From: Xenorhabdus ishibashii
GTDB lineage: Bacteria > Pseudomonadota > Gammaproteobacteria > Enterobacterales > Enterobacteriaceae
Direction: 5' to 3'
DNA: 64,000 bases
NCBI RefSeq assembly: GCF_002632755.1
Contig: NZ_NJAK01000001.1
Coordinates: 2,356,001-2,420,000 of the forward strand
Positions 38,838 to 49,104 of the stretch are shown here, in pieces. How positions within the stretch are numbered: the stretch's first letter is position 1; each line of letters begins with the position of its first letter. A program made the translations under genes and the position numbers. The notes beneath the pieces were generated by a model. It ran no database searches. It saw only the letters and a program-made list of their open reading frames with translations, and had not been told where the DNA came from.

Positions 38838-39221
38838 TTAATAAGTCAATTTATCCCGATTTTTCTCTATAAAAATCGGACCAATGCCTTGTACTTCCTG
38901 TAATTGTTCTATTGCTGTAAAAGGACCATATTTTTCACGATATTCAATAATCGCCTGTGCTTTTTTAGTTCCAATCCCATTGAGTTCTTTCGCTAATTCT
39001 TCAGCATTTGCGGTATTAATATTAACAACACCCTTTCCTTGTATCTGCTGGCCTGAAACTTGCTCTGCTCCTTCTTCCACCTTATTGTCTTCAACGGTGG
39101 TTTTAACAGATTGTTTCACTATTTTATCAGTAGATTCATCAACGGTAGCTGCATGAGTTAACGGTATGCTGATACAAAATGCCATCATAAGTGAATTGAA
39201 TAATATCCTTAAATATTTCAT
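38838..39221 (-). CDS. ybaV: ComEA-family helix-hairpin-helix protein YbaV
   Basis: The product has 127 residues from ATG 39221, with a signal peptide of about 24 residues ending LTHA. A charged linker follows, then two helix-hairpin-helix motifs (NTANAEELAKELNGIGTKKAQAI and EQLQEVQGIGPIFIEKN). This is the ComEA DNA-binding fold. E. coli YbaV has about 123 residues and is linked to DNA uptake by homology only. It lies downstream of ppiD on the same strand but behind the ppiD terminator. A longer frame upstream (to 39344) reads through that terminator and is rejected. Confidence 0.92.
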   Translation of the reverse strand: MKYLRILFNSLMMAFCISIPLTHAATVDESTDKIVKQSVKTTVEDNKVEEGAEQVSGQQIQGKGVVNINTANAEELAKELNGIGTKKAQAIIEYREKYGPFTAIEQLQEVQGIGPIFIEKNRDKLTY

Positions 39222-39316
39222 GTAAATCTCTCCATGTTTTATTGATGCATGTTTTGTTGGTGAGAGAAAGATTGCCACAACAATATTTCTGGGCAACAGG
39301 CAAGGTTTAAATATGC

Positions 39317-39342
39317 GAAAGGCCACGAAAGTGGCCTTTTTC
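39317..39342. terminator. ppiD terminator
   Basis: A 10-base arm (AAAGGCCAC / GTGGCCTTT) with a GAAA tetraloop lies about 43 bp after the ppiD stop, with TTT on the minus side and TTTTTC on the plus side. Confidence 0.8.
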
Positions 39343-39384
39343 AATTACTATTTTGCAAAAACAGATGCGAGTGACTTCGCAATT

Positions 39385-41265
39385 TTATTCAAGTTGACCG
39401 AATTTGATATCCGCATAATCACGCAAATTCATTATCAGTGACTCCAGCATGATATTACCTGTCTGATACTGATAACCCGCCATATATTGTTTGAGCAGAT
39501 CATCTGTAACAGATCCCGGAGCCACTTTATCTAACTGGATAAGCACAGCGTTGCCCAGTTCATCTTGAGCTAACCCATATACAGGCTTACCCTCTTTAGG
39601 GTGAGGTAAAGTGAATGCCACGTCGGTAGCTTGATTGGTTTGTGACAGGTGTTTTATCACGGTAGGTTGCTCAAACTGAATTCCCGCAGCCTTCAATGCT
39701 TGCTCACCTTTGCCTTCTTTCAGAGCAGCCAATAACTTATCACTTTCAATTTGAAGTTGTTTTTCTGCTTTCTGACGTTTCACCAATTCAGTAACTTCAG
39801 GTTTAGCCTGTTCAAACGATTGAACTGTCTCAGGCTTCACGTCGTCAACACGCAGAATAAAAGCTCTGTCACCTTCAACCGAAATGACATCAGAATTAAC
39901 GCCTGTCGCTCCTTTGTCATCAATCAAATTGCCAGAGAAAATAGCCTGAACAACTTGGTTGAAATTAATGTCAGTCGGAACATGATCGCGATCAAACCAG
40001 TCAGTGATCACAGCTTGATAACCCGCTGCTTTTTCCGCTGCTGCTAAAGATTCATTATCATTCGCGGCAGCATCACTCACTTTTCTCTGTAATGCATAGA
40101 ACGCATCAACCGCTTTTTCCTGCTTAACAATTTTTTCTATTTCAGAGCTTACATCCGCCAACGGTTTGACTTCCTGAGGCTTGATATCATCTAAACGGAA
40201 AATTGCATATCCATTAGATAATTTGACCACATCAGAAAGTTGCCCTTTCTGTGTCAAATTCGCCGATTTGAGCTCATTAGGTAAAGAGTTTTCTTCCATC
40301 CATCCCAAATCACCACCCTTTTGAGCAGAAAATTTGTCAGTCGATTTTTCTAACGCTAATTGATTAAAATCAACCCCTTTTTTTAACTCATCCAAAACCG
40401 ATTTGGCGGCAGAATCTGAATCCTGTTGAATAAAGCTATACTTCTTCTGTTCAGGCTTAGTGTATTTTGCCAGGTTGTTTTTATAATATTTTTCAATATC
40501 AGCATCAGATACAGTGACATTTTTCAGCTCATTAGCTGCATCCATTTTTATGTAACTGATTTTTACTTTTTCCGGCACAGTGAAATTTTTACTATTTGCG
40601 TCATAGTATTTTTTCAGCTCTTCATCGGTAACTGTTTGCTTCTCTTCAATTGACTTCAATTCAAGAGTCGCGAAACGCACTGTTCTTTCTTGCAAAAGTA
40701 ATGCCGCTTCCTGTTTTATTTCTGGCGGCAATGCAATTTCAGCACCTATAACAATTTGATTTAATTGATGATTGATCAGATCCTGACGAACCTGTTCCGC
40801 AAAACTATCAGGGCTGATGTTTGAATGAGCAAGCCAGCTTAAATATTCCTGATATTTGTTGTTATCAAATTGACCGTCAGTCTGGAGAAACGGTAGGTTA
40901 CGTATTTCCTGTGCAACTTGATTATCGCTTGCTGATAAACCCAGCTTACGGGCATATTGTTCAATCAAAGTAGCATTGATAAGTTTCTCCAATGATTGGC
41001 GCCGAAGCTGTTGTAACATCCGTTCATCGCTTAGCAAAGTTGAGAATTCATCTCCCAGCTTTTCCTGCTGAGCATTTTTTTCTTGTAAAAATGCCTGCTC
41101 TAGCTGAGAACGACTAATGGTTTGGCCATTCACTTTGGCAGCATAATTACCACTTTCGCTTGACAGGTAACCGGTTACCCCCGTCACCAAGAAAGTCAGG
41201 ATAATTAGAGCCAACACAATTTTGAGCACAGGACCGTTCGCCGCCGTGCGTAGGTTGTCCATCAT
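39385..41265 (-). CDS. ppiD: Periplasmic folding chaperone / SurA-like PpiD
   Basis: The product has 626 residues, against 623 in E. coli. It is anchored by one N-terminal transmembrane helix (VLALIILTFLVTGVTGYL, about residues 17-34), and the rest is periplasmic. It assists secreted proteins leaving the Sec translocon. An N-terminal SurA_N-like chaperone region (residues 35-200) precedes the parvulin domain, which shows FSAQKGGDLGWMEENSLPNELKSA near residue 310. It has its own terminator and lies 174 bp behind hupB. Confidence 0.95.
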   Translation of the reverse strand: MMDNLRTAANGPVLKIVLALIILTFLVTGVTGYLSSESGNYAAKVNGQTISRSQLEQAFLQEKNAQQEKLGDEFSTLLSDERMLQQLRRQSLEKLINATLIEQYARKLGLSASDNQVAQEIRNLPFLQTDGQFDNNKYQEYLSWLAHSNISPDSFAEQVRQDLINHQLNQIVIGAEIALPPEIKQEAALLLQERTVRFATLELKSIEEKQTVTDEELKKYYDANSKNFTVPEKVKISYIKMDAANELKNVTVSDADIEKYYKNNLAKYTKPEQKKYSFIQQDSDSAAKSVLDELKKGVDFNQLALEKSTDKFSAQKGGDLGWMEENSLPNELKSANLTQKGQLSDVVKLSNGYAIFRLDDIKPQEVKPLADVSSEIEKIVKQEKAVDAFYALQRKVSDAAANDNESLAAAEKAAGYQAVITDWFDRDHVPTDINFNQVVQAIFSGNLIDDKGATGVNSDVISVEGDRAFILRVDDVKPETVQSFEQAKPEVTELVKRQKAEKQLQIESDKLLAALKEGKGEQALKAAGIQFEQPTVIKHLSQTNQATDVAFTLPHPKEGKPVYGLAQDELGNAVLIQLDKVAPGSVTDDLLKQYMAGYQYQTGNIMLESLIMNLRDYADIKFGQLE

Positions 41266-41331
41266 AAAGACGTAAAACTCCGCTTTAGTGAAAAAGAAAC
41301 TGTCATATTACGACAATTCAAACGCTAAGAG

Positions 41332-41362
41332 AAAAAAAGCGCACCAATCAATTGATGCGCTT
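41332..41362 (-). terminator. hupB terminator
   Basis: A 7-bp stem (AAGCGCA / TGCGCTT) encloses TCAATTGA. On the minus strand a T run (seven T) follows. Confidence 0.85.
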
Positions 41363-41439
41363 ATATTCTAGCCTATCAACACGCCCTAGTCAGTTGAAGT
41401 TTATTGCAATAACAAAAACCAGAGCCTGTTTCCGGCTCA

Positions 41440-41715
41440 TTAACCATTAACTGCATCTTTTAAACCCTTTCCAGCCCGGAAAGCAGGTACTTTTGCTGCT
41501 GCGATCTTGATTTCCTTGCCTGTCTGGGGGTTGCGCCCTGTACGCGCCGCACGCTCACGTACAGTAAATGTACCGAACCCCACTAAAGCGACATCATCAC
41601 CGTTTTTCAATGCACCAGATACGGAAGAAATGAATGCATCTACTACGCGTCCGGCTGCTGCCTTAGAAATATTTGCATCAACAGCAATTTTGTCGATCAG
41701 TTGTGACTTATTCAC
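41440..41715 (-). CDS. hupB: DNA-binding protein HU-beta
   Basis: The product has 91 residues from GTG 41715 ([20 protein letters not shown]), against 90 in E. coli, where the protein also begins at this Met-Asn-Lys. In-frame ATGs two to five codons upstream are possible starts, and GGGGAT is suitably spaced for the GTG. It is a nucleoid protein that bends DNA as a dimer. The arm motif is [23 protein letters not shown], including the prolyl intercalation turn. It lies between lon and ppiD as in E. coli. Confidence 0.96.
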   Translation of the reverse strand: MNKSQLIDKIAVDANISKAAAGRVVDAFISSVSGALKNGDDVALVGFGTFTVRERAARTGRNPQTGKEIKIAAAKVPAFRAGKGLKDAVNG

Positions 41716-41877
41716 TCTCATCATCCCCATTTAATATTACTATCGTTACAGTAAACGATTTACAACAGATAACACGGCAGTTATGCCGTTATATCAATCC
41801 TTTTCCAGTATTAGCAAGAAATCATGGAACAGCAAAATTTTTAATCAGATAATTAGACTAATCTAACTTAATGACAC

Positions 41878-41897
41878 AAAAAAAGGCTGGCAAGCCT
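41878..41897 (-). terminator. lon terminator
   Basis: A 5-bp GC-rich stem (AGGCT / AGCCT, loop GGCA) is followed on the minus strand by a run of seven T. It lies 60 bp after the lon stop. Confidence 0.75.
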
Positions 41898-41957
41898 GAA
41901 TTTACTCACCAACCTGAATTTTGTGCACAGCTCTTGGATTAGCTCACTATTTTTGTG

Positions 41958-44312
41958 CTATTTCAGTGATACTACTTCTGCGCCAAATACGGGTTCCTGC
42001 AAAGCAATAGATAAAACGTCTTCTATACGCTTAACGGGATGGATCTCCAAATCTTGGATCACATTCTGTGGGATCTCTTCCAGATCTCGTTTATTGTCAT
42101 CTGGGATCAAAACTGTTTTAATTCCCCCACGATGCGCTGCCAGCAGTTTCTCTTTTAAGCCACCAATTGGCAGAACTAAACCACGCAGAGTAATTTCCCC
42201 TGTCATGGCGACGTCAGCACGAACTGGATTACCCGTCAGGCAAGAGACCAATGCGGTGCACATTGCAATACCTGCACTTGGGCCATCTTTTGGAGTCGCC
42301 CCTTCTGGTACATGAACATGAATATCACGTTTCTCATGGAAATCAGAACTGATACCCAGCTTATCAGCACGCGCACGAACAACTGTCAATGCCGCCTGGA
42401 TGGATTCCTGCATCACTTCACCCAATGAACCGGTATAAGTCAACTTACCTTTACCTGGTACACTGGCTGTTTCAATTGTCAGCAAATCACCACCCACTTC
42501 TGTCCACGCCAAACCAGTTACCTGACCAACTCGATTTTCTGTATCAGCACGGCCATAATCCACCTTCTGCACACCCAGATAATCTTTCAAGTTATCTGCA
42601 TTAATTTCAATGTGCTTAAGTTTTTTATCCATCAGTAATGCTTTGACCGCCTTACGACACAATTTAGAGATTTCACGTTCCAAACTACGAACGCCAGCCT
42701 CACGAGTGTAGTAACGGATAATGCCAATAATTGCACCATCATCGATAGTCAATTCATCTTTCTTCAGCGCGTTACGCTCGATCTGTTTTGGTAACAGATG
42801 ACGTTTGGCAATATTCAGTTTTTCATCTTCGGTATAGCCCGATAGACGAATAACTTCCATACGATCCAGCAGTGGGGCAGGAATATTCATGGAGTTAGAT
42901 GTTGCCACGAACATGACATCGGAGAGATCGTAATCAACTTCAAGGTAATGATCGTTAAATGCGACGTTTTGTTCAGGATCAAGCACTTCTAACAATGCTG
43001 AAGCTGGGTCGCCACGCATATCGGATGACATTTTGTCGATTTCATCCAACAGGAACAGCGGATTTTTAACCCCGACCTTGGACATTTTTTGAATTAATTT
43101 GCCCGGCATGGAGCCAATATAGGTACGGCGATGACCACGGATCTCTGCTTCATCGCGTACGCCACCCAATGCCATACGCACATACTTACGCCCAGTTGCA
43201 CGGGCGATAGAACGACCTAATGAGGTTTTTCCCACACCTGGAGGCCCTACCAAGCAAAGTATTGGCCCTTTAAGCTTGCTAACACGGCTTTGTACCGCAA
43301 GATATTCAAGAATGCGCTCTTTGACACGCTCCAAACCATAATGGTCTGTATCCAGCACTTCCTGAGCTTTGACTAAATCTTTTTTCACCTTGCTGCGTGA
43401 GACCCAGGGAACTTGCACCATCCAGTCAATGTAACTACGAACAACCGTTGCTTCAGCCGACATCGGAGACATCATCTTTAATTTCTGCAATTCAGCTTCG
43501 GCTTTTTCGCGTGCCTCTTTCGGCATGTTCGCATCTTCGATCTTGCGTTTCAGCGTCTCATATTCATCAGGTGCATCATCCATCTCACCTAATTCTTTCT
43601 GGATCGCTTTCATTTGCTCATTCAGGTAGTACTCGCGCTGACTTTTTTCCATCTGTTTCTTAACGCGATTACGGATACGTTTTTCTACCTGTAACAGATC
43701 GATTTCTGATTCCATCATAGCTATCAGATATTCAATGCGCTCAACAACATTAGACATTTCTAAAACTGTCTGTTTGTCATTTATTTTCAAAGGCATATGT
43801 GCAGCGATGGTATCTGCCAATTTTGCCGCATCTTCAATACTGTGCAACGATGTCAATACTTCTGGCGGGATCTTTTTATTCAGTTTGACGTAACCTTCAA
43901 ACTGGTTAATCACTGTTCTTACCAGAACTTCTTGCTCACGTTCATCAACGTCAGGGGATTCAAGGTGTTCAACTTGTGCATAGAAGTACTCGCCATTATC
44001 CGTCAAGGTGGTAATGCGAGCACGCTGCAAGCCTTCAACCAGAACTTTCACTGTGCCATCTGGCAATTTTAACATCTGTAAAACAGAAGCCACTGTACCT
44101 ACGGAGAAAAGATCATTGATCCCCGGTTCATCAGTAGATGCTTCTTTTTGCGCGACCAACATGACTTGTTTGTCATGCTCCATTGCTGCTTCCAGGCAAT
44201 GAATCGACTTCTCACGCCCAACAAACAGAGGGATCACCATATGTGGGTAAACCACTACATCGCGCAGAGGCAATACAGGGATTTCTATGCGTTCGGAACG
44301 CTCAGGATTCAT
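41958..44312 (-). CDS. lon: ATP-dependent protease Lon
   Basis: The product has 784 residues, exactly the E. coli length. It degrades misfolded proteins and regulators in the cytosol. The N-terminal LON substrate domain starts IPVLPLRDVVVYPHMVIPLF. The AAA+ part has Walker A GPPGVGKTSLGRSIA and Walker B PLFLLDEIDKM. The C-terminal serine-lysine dyad is Ser679 in TPKDGPSAGIAM and Lys722 in GGLKEKLLAAHRGG. A sigma-32 promoter at 44400-44430 lies upstream, so it belongs to the heat-shock regulon. Confidence 0.98.
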   Translation of the reverse strand: MNPERSERIEIPVLPLRDVVVYPHMVIPLFVGREKSIHCLEAAMEHDKQVMLVAQKEASTDEPGINDLFSVGTVASVLQMLKLPDGTVKVLVEGLQRARITTLTDNGEYFYAQVEHLESPDVDEREQEVLVRTVINQFEGYVKLNKKIPPEVLTSLHSIEDAAKLADTIAAHMPLKINDKQTVLEMSNVVERIEYLIAMMESEIDLLQVEKRIRNRVKKQMEKSQREYYLNEQMKAIQKELGEMDDAPDEYETLKRKIEDANMPKEAREKAEAELQKLKMMSPMSAEATVVRSYIDWMVQVPWVSRSKVKKDLVKAQEVLDTDHYGLERVKERILEYLAVQSRVSKLKGPILCLVGPPGVGKTSLGRSIARATGRKYVRMALGGVRDEAEIRGHRRTYIGSMPGKLIQKMSKVGVKNPLFLLDEIDKMSSDMRGDPASALLEVLDPEQNVAFNDHYLEVDYDLSDVMFVATSNSMNIPAPLLDRMEVIRLSGYTEDEKLNIAKRHLLPKQIERNALKKDELTIDDGAIIGIIRYYTREAGVRSLEREISKLCRKAVKALLMDKKLKHIEINADNLKDYLGVQKVDYGRADTENRVGQVTGLAWTEVGGDLLTIETASVPGKGKLTYTGSLGEVMQESIQAALTVVRARADKLGISSDFHEKRDIHVHVPEGATPKDGPSAGIAMCTALVSCLTGNPVRADVAMTGEITLRGLVLPIGGLKEKLLAAHRGGIKTVLIPDDNKRDLEEIPQNVIQDLEIHPVKRIEDVLSIALQEPVFGAEVVSLK

Positions 44313-44352
44313 AGAGCTCTCTCTTCGTTTAGCTTTCGCCAGTTTTAGGAAT

Positions 44353-44376
44353 CTCGTGAAACACGGTTTTCACGAG
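44353..44376 (-). other. Hairpin in the lon leader
   Basis: A 9-bp perfect stem (CTCGTGAAA / TTTCACGAG) with a 6-base loop lies between the lon promoter and start codon, 40 bp from the ATG. It may shape the mRNA leader; no role is known. Confidence 0.45.
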
Positions 44377-44399
44377 TTTCACTTCAAAGAATACAAAAT

Positions 44400-44430
44400 A
44401 TATGGGGACAGGAATCTAACATTCAATAGC
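44400..44430 (-). promoter_or_regulatory. Sigma-32 promoter of lon
   Basis: On the minus strand ATTGAATG is followed after 14 bases by CCCCATAT. The -10 part is a perfect RpoH match and the -35 is TTGAA. It lies about 90 bp before lon, as in E. coli. Confidence 0.8.
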
Positions 44431-44440
44431 CTATATCTGC

Positions 44441-44480
44441 AAAAAACAAAATGAGGGAGAACCCCCTCATTTTGTTTTTT
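44441..44480. terminator. clpX terminator (bidirectional)
   Basis: Arms AAAACAAAATGAGGG and CCCTCATTTTGTTTT form a stem of about 15 bp with a T run on each strand. It lies 41 bp after the clpX stop and just before the lon promoter. Confidence 0.88.
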
Positions 44481-44520
44481 CAATGCATATTGATAATCAA
44501 TACTTCCAACCCCACTTTCT

Positions 44521-45792
44521 TCACTCACCAGAAACTTGGGCATCCGGCTTGCTATATATCAATAATGGTGCGGAGTTATCTTCAACAACCGTTTCATCAA
44601 CGACAACTTTCTCTATATGTTCCATCGATGGCAGATCGTACATTGTATCCAGTAAAACACCCTCAACAATTGAACGAAGACCACGGGCACCCGTTTTACG
44701 GGCCATTGCTTTTTTCGCTATGGCAGTCAAGGCTTCTTTTCTGAATTCCAGTTCAACACCCTCAAGGTTAAACAGGGCCTGATACTGTTTGGTCAGCGCA
44801 TTTTTCGGTTCCTGTAGGATCTGGATCAATGCTTCTTCATTAAGCTCAGTCAGTGTTGCCACTACTGGCAGACGACCAATAAACTCAGGAATTAACCCAA
44901 ATTTAATTAAATCTTCCGGTTCAACCTGAGACAGCAATTCACCTTCTGTGGCTTTCTCTGATTCACCCCTAACTGTAGCACTAAAACCAATACCTGAACT
45001 GACATTCAAACGCTGGCTGACAACTTTATCCAAACCGGCAAACGCACCACCACAGATAAACAGAATCTTGGAAGTATCAACTTGCAAGAATTCCTGCTGT
45101 GGATGCTTACGACCACCTTGAGGAGGAACCGCGGCCACAGTGCCTTCAATCAGTTTCAGCAGGGCTTGCTGAACCCCTTCTCCTGATACATCGCGAGTAA
45201 TTGATGGATTATCAGATTTACGGGAAATTTTATCTATTTCATCAATATATACGATACCACGTTGTGCTTTCTGCACATCGTAGTCACATTTTTGCAGAAG
45301 TTTCTGGATAATATTTTCTACATCTTCCCCAACATAACCTGCTTCGGTTAATGTCGTGGCGTCAGCCATAGTAAACGGAACGTCTAAATAGCGAGCTAAT
45401 GTCTCTGCTAGCAACGTCTTACCGCTACCTGTCGGGCCAATCAACAGAATATTACTTTTGCCGAGTTCCACACCGTTTGTGGAATCACCATTACGTAATC
45501 TTTTGTAATGGTTATAAACCGCAACTGCTAACACTTTTTTCGCTGTTTCCTGGCCGATAACATAATCATCCAGATGTTGGCGAATTTCATGAGGGGTAGG
45601 TAATGCACTACGCTCACGATGTGGTACCAGCTCTTTAATTTCTTCGCGAATGATATCGTTACATAAATCGACACATTCATCGCAGATATACACTGACGGG
45701 CCGGCTATTAATTTCCGTACTTCATGTTGGCTTTTCCCGCAGAAAGAGCAATACAGCAGCTTTCCTGAACCGTCTTTGCGCTTATCTGTCAT
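44521..45792 (-). CDS. clpX: ClpXP protease ATPase subunit ClpX
   Basis: The product has 423 residues, against 424 in E. coli. It is a hexameric unfoldase that feeds substrates to ClpP. The N-terminal zinc domain is [14 protein letters not shown] with CDECVDLC. The AAA+ domain has Walker [16 protein letters not shown], Walker [10 protein letters not shown], the pore loop GYVGEDVE, and sensor region [11 protein letters not shown]. The IGF loop that docks ClpP is present ([10 protein letters not shown]). It lies 143 bp behind clpP. Confidence 0.98.
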   Translation of the reverse strand: MTDKRKDGSGKLLYCSFCGKSQHEVRKLIAGPSVYICDECVDLCNDIIREEIKELVPHRERSALPTPHEIRQHLDDYVIGQETAKKVLAVAVYNHYKRLRNGDSTNGVELGKSNILLIGPTGSGKTLLAETLARYLDVPFTMADATTLTEAGYVGEDVENIIQKLLQKCDYDVQKAQRGIVYIDEIDKISRKSDNPSITRDVSGEGVQQALLKLIEGTVAAVPPQGGRKHPQQEFLQVDTSKILFICGGAFAGLDKVVSQRLNVSSGIGFSATVRGESEKATEGELLSQVEPEDLIKFGLIPEFIGRLPVVATLTELNEEALIQILQEPKNALTKQYQALFNLEGVELEFRKEALTAIAKKAMARKTGARGLRSIVEGVLLDTMYDLPSMEHIEKVVVDETVVEDNSAPLLIYSKPDAQVSGE

Positions 45793-45935
45793 CAGTCAAC
45801 CTCACTTTATGAACTGTTATCCCAGTCTGTCCGGCATAACAGAAAAAACGCTATTACTCCGCCTAACTTGGCGTCAATATCAAAAAACGCTTAGAGAATA
45901 AGGTAGCATCGGAGTAATAAAGTAATTATTAATAA

Positions 45936-46559
45936 TTAGCTGCGCTGGGTGAATATACTATCAACCAACCCATATTCTACGGATTCTTCAGCTGACAAGA
46001 AACGATCGCGTTCTGTATCCTTAACGATCTTCTCAAGTGGCTGTCCGGTATGTTGCGCCATCAATTCGTTCATACGCGCTTTAACCTTGAGTATTTCCTG
46101 CGCATGGATCTCAATGTCAGTTGCCTGTCCCTGGAAGCCACCTAATGGCTGGTGAATCATAACTCTGGAATTTGGCAGACAGAAGCGTTTCCCTTTTGCT
46201 CCAGCGGTCAGTAGGAATGCTCCCATTGAACAGGCCTGCCCCATACAAATAGTGCTCACGTCTGGTTTGATAAACTGCATCGTATCATAAATAGACATGC
46301 CTGCCGTGATAACTCCACCAGGTGAGTTGATATATAAATGAATATCTTTTTCTGGGTTTTCTGCTTCCAAGAATAGCATTTGGGCAACGATCAAGTTCGC
46401 CATATGATCTTCAACAGGTCCAGTCAGAAAAATAATACGATCCTTTAATAAGCGGGAGAAGATATCAAATGCACGTTCGCCACGTGCTGTTTGTTCAACC
46501 ACCATCGGCACCAAAGACATGTTAGGTGCATATTGATCTTGCTTGCCACTGTATGACAT
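45936..46559 (-). CDS. clpP: ClpP protease proteolytic subunit
   Basis: The product has 207 residues, equal to E. coli. It is a serine protease forming a 14-subunit chamber that works with ClpX or ClpA. The catalytic triad is Ser111 in [11 protein letters not shown], His136 in [11 protein letters not shown], and Asp185 in [12 protein letters not shown]... region. The short N-terminal propeptide ends near NM/SLVP, as in E. coli. It is followed by clpX. A possible sigma-32 promoter lies at 46706-46733. Confidence 0.98.
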   Translation of the reverse strand: MSYSGKQDQYAPNMSLVPMVVEQTARGERAFDIFSRLLKDRIIFLTGPVEDHMANLIVAQMLFLEAENPEKDIHLYINSPGGVITAGMSIYDTMQFIKPDVSTICMGQACSMGAFLLTAGAKGKRFCLPNSRVMIHQPLGGFQGQATDIEIHAQEILKVKARMNELMAQHTGQPLEKIVKDTERDRFLSAEESVEYGLVDSIFTQRS

Positions 46560-46651
46560 TTCCGTCTCCTAATAGAACTCACGCTGGTGCCATTCATAAC
46601 TGATTCTACTTGAGATAAGCGATGATGACCATGATCCAAAGTTAACTCACA

Positions 46652-46667
46652 AGGGGATTTTTCCCCT
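46652..46667. other. Small palindromic hairpin in the clpP leader
   Basis: AGGGGA-TTTT-TCCCCT is a 6-bp perfect stem with a tetraloop, about 95 bp upstream of clpP. No T run suited to termination of clpP transcription follows on the minus strand. Confidence 0.35.
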
Positions 46668-46705
46668 ATAAAAAGTAGTAAGCTCTTACATAATAGTAAG
46701 AAAGG

Positions 46706-46733
46706 ATATGAGGTTAAATCTGTTTTTTTCAAG
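46706..46733 (-). promoter_or_regulatory. Possible sigma-32 promoter of clpP
   Basis: On the minus strand CTTGAAA is followed after 14 bases by CTCATATC. The -35 is perfect, and the -10 differs from CCCCATNT at one base. It lies about 150 bp before clpP, behind the tig terminator. Confidence 0.55.
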
Positions 46734-46738
46734 AACAA

Positions 46739-46773
46739 TAAAAAAAACCCGCAAGCATCGCCTGCGGGTTTAC
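46739..46773. terminator. tig terminator
   Basis: A 9-bp stem (AAACCCGCA / TGCGGGTTT) is followed on the minus strand by a long T run. It lies about 60 bp after the tig stop. Confidence 0.9.
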
Positions 46774-46831
46774 TTAGGTTCACTTCATTGAGTGCGAGGT
46801 TTCATCATCTCAGGCAATCAATGAATGAAAC

Positions 46832-48136
46832 TTATGCCAATTGATTTTGGTTCATAAGATCATTAAAGCCGGTTTCTTTTTCAGAAACTTTAGCTTTGCT
46901 CAGAACAAGTTCAACAGCCTGCTCTTCCAGAGCAATGTTGCGAATGTTGTTCATCATTTCTTTATTTTTGCTGTAGTATTCAACAACTTCTTTCGGATCT
47001 TCATAAGCTGCTGCCATCTCTTCGATCAACGCAGTAACGCGTTCTTCTTCGACTTTCAGCTCATTGCTGCTGATCACTTCGCCTAACAGCAAACCAACAA
47101 CAACGCGACGTTTAGCCTGCTCTTCGAACAGTTCACGTGGCAGTTCCAGAGCTTGTTTTTCGCTGCCGCCAAAACGCTGGGCAGCCTGACGACGCAGTAC
47201 ATCAATTTCACTATCAATAACAGCCGCAGGAACTTCAATTTCGTTAGCCTTAACCAGACCATCAAGAACCTGAGTTTTAATGTTGTTACGAACAGCATTT
47301 TTCAGTTCACGTTCCATGTTCTTGCGAACTTCGGTGCGTAAACCTTCAACCGTACCATCAGCAATACCAAAACGTTTGATGAACTCTTCTGTCAGCTCTG
47401 GCAGTTCACGCTGTTCAACTTTTTTCAGGTTGATTTCGAACTTCGCTGCTTTACCTTTCAGATTTTCTGCATGGTAATCTTCTGGGAAAGTCACATCGAT
47501 AGTAAATTCTTCACCTGCTTTGTGACCAACGATACCATCTTCAAAACCTGGGATCATACGACCCTGGCCCATTGCCAGAACGAAATCAGTTGATTTACCG
47601 CCTTCGAACTCTTCACCATCAATGGAACCCGTGAAATCAACAGTCACGCGATCTTCCGCAGCCGCTGCTTCATCAATTTCTTTCCAATCTGCCTGCTGTT
47701 TACGCAGCGTATCCAGCATGTTGTCAACGTCTGCATCTTTTACTTCAACAACAGGTTTTTCAACGGTGATTTCTTCCAGACCTTTCAGCTCAATTTCAGG
47801 ATAAACTTCAAATTCAACTGCGTAAGTGAAGTCTTCACCGTCTTTAAACTGTTCCGGTTTGTAGCTTGGTGCGCCTGCTGGATTGATTTTCTGCTCAATG
47901 ATCGCATTGATGAAATTGCGCTGCATCAGATCACCCAGAACATCCTGAAGAACAGAAGCGCCATAACGCTGCTTCACGATATTCATTGGCACTTTGCCTT
48001 TACGAAAACCGTCGATACGGACTTTCTTTGCTACATTAACCAGTTCACTGTCAACTGCTTTTTCGATATCGGCAGCAGGAACGGTGATTGACACACGACG
48101 CCCAAGGCCTTGAGTGGTTTCAACAGAAACTTGCAT
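46832..48136 (-). CDS. tig: Trigger factor chaperone
   Basis: The product has 434 residues, against 432 in E. coli. It is a ribosome-bound chaperone with peptidyl-prolyl isomerase activity. The ribosome-binding signature [17 protein letters not shown] lies near residue 44. The FKBP-like isomerase domain (residues about 150-245) has [24 protein letters not shown] and [14 protein letters not shown] residues. The helical C-terminal chaperone arms end with [17 protein letters not shown]. It is the first gene of the tig, clpP, clpX, lon series. Confidence 0.97.
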   Translation of the reverse strand: MQVSVETTQGLGRRVSITVPAADIEKAVDSELVNVAKKVRIDGFRKGKVPMNIVKQRYGASVLQDVLGDLMQRNFINAIIEQKINPAGAPSYKPEQFKDGEDFTYAVEFEVYPEIELKGLEEITVEKPVVEVKDADVDNMLDTLRKQQADWKEIDEAAAAEDRVTVDFTGSIDGEEFEGGKSTDFVLAMGQGRMIPGFEDGIVGHKAGEEFTIDVTFPEDYHAENLKGKAAKFEINLKKVEQRELPELTEEFIKRFGIADGTVEGLRTEVRKNMERELKNAVRNNIKTQVLDGLVKANEIEVPAAVIDSEIDVLRRQAAQRFGGSEKQALELPRELFEEQAKRRVVVGLLLGEVISSNELKVEEERVTALIEEMAAAYEDPKEVVEYYSKNKEMMNNIRNIALEEQAVELVLSKAKVSEKETGFNDLMNQNQLA

Positions 48137-48531
48137 CTTGTTACCTCAAAAAAATCATAGTGCTCGGTCAACTTCAGAATGACTGCAAGGCTTAAAACAA
48201 GCTGATTGCAGTACTCTTTAAGAACCGGGGCGGTCGCATTAAAAAACCGAGAATCCCTGTGATCAGAAGCGTCCCGAAACCATTCTAAAAATTTAGACGC
48301 AGCATTATAGCGACGCAGACAGGATGAGTCGAGAATTGCAGACAAAAGCATGCGTGATTCGTTGACTTATGTGATAAACGTTGCTTAATAACTACATCAT
48401 TATACTGTTTATGATGCTATCGTTTATGCAATATGCATATAAACAAAAATACAGCCCGAAGGCTGTCAGCTAAAATTAAATTTGGATTAATTAAAGTAGA
48501 GACAAATAAGCTATGAGATTAGCTCAAAAAA
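48137..48531. other. 395-bp gap between bolA and tig
   Basis: It holds the tig promoter and leader, and the bolA terminator at 48442-48466. No ORF with coding character is visible; the frame running from tig's end on the minus strand lacks family similarity. Confidence 0.6.
48442..48466 (-). terminator. bolA terminator
   Basis: A 6-bp stem (ACAGCC / GGCTGT) with a CGAA tetraloop is followed on the minus strand by ATTTTTGTTT. It lies about 65 bp after the bolA stop. Confidence 0.75.
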
Positions 48532-48855
48532 TCACAAATTTGATGTTGTCGTACTTCCTCCGCGACACGCTGGAGAAGCCAAAACAGTGTCTGCTAGTTC
48601 TGCCCACTCCTTTTCCGTATAAGTATGAAGTGCCAAAGCATGTACACCTTCCTCTAATTCTTTAGCCAAGGCGCTATATACTGAGCGGTGGCGATTCAGT
48701 ATTCTTTGTTCAACAAATTCATTGCTTATAATAATAATTTTAAAATGGCTTTCAGAGCCCGCAGGCACATTATGACGATAACTTTCATCGATTACTTCCA
48801 GATGAGAAGGCTTAAATGCCGCCTGTAACTTTGTTTCTATTTCTTGACGAACCAT
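48532..48855 (-). CDS. bolA: BolA-family stress morphogen
   Basis: The product has 107 residues, against 105 in E. coli. BolA links stress, cell shape and iron-sulfur handling with monothiol glutaredoxins and also binds DNA. The conserved pieces are [20 protein letters not shown] and [26 protein letters not shown]. The invariant C-terminal histidine lies in [10 protein letters not shown]. It is divergent from yajG, with tig downstream as in E. coli. Confidence 0.95.
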   Translation of the reverse strand: MVRQEIETKLQAAFKPSHLEVIDESYRHNVPAGSESHFKIIIISNEFVEQRILNRHRSVYSALAKELEEGVHALALHTYTEKEWAELADTVLASPACRGGSTTTSNL

Positions 48856-49104
48856 CCCATTCTCCTAAATCACCAAAGGTTATTTATCAACCACATCTTT
48901 GATTCTAGATTATTTCCCGTGATTTATAACATCGAAATAACCAAATCTCTTTAACAGAATTTACATCAGGTATTTCTCACGATATTGCAAATCGTGTTTC
49001 AATCATCAGGGATATGCCGCTCCCCATGGCAATGCTATGATTACGGCGGTTTAAACTACCCGTATTAATATTGAGTATCCGAATCTTAAATTGAGAAAAC
49101 CTAA

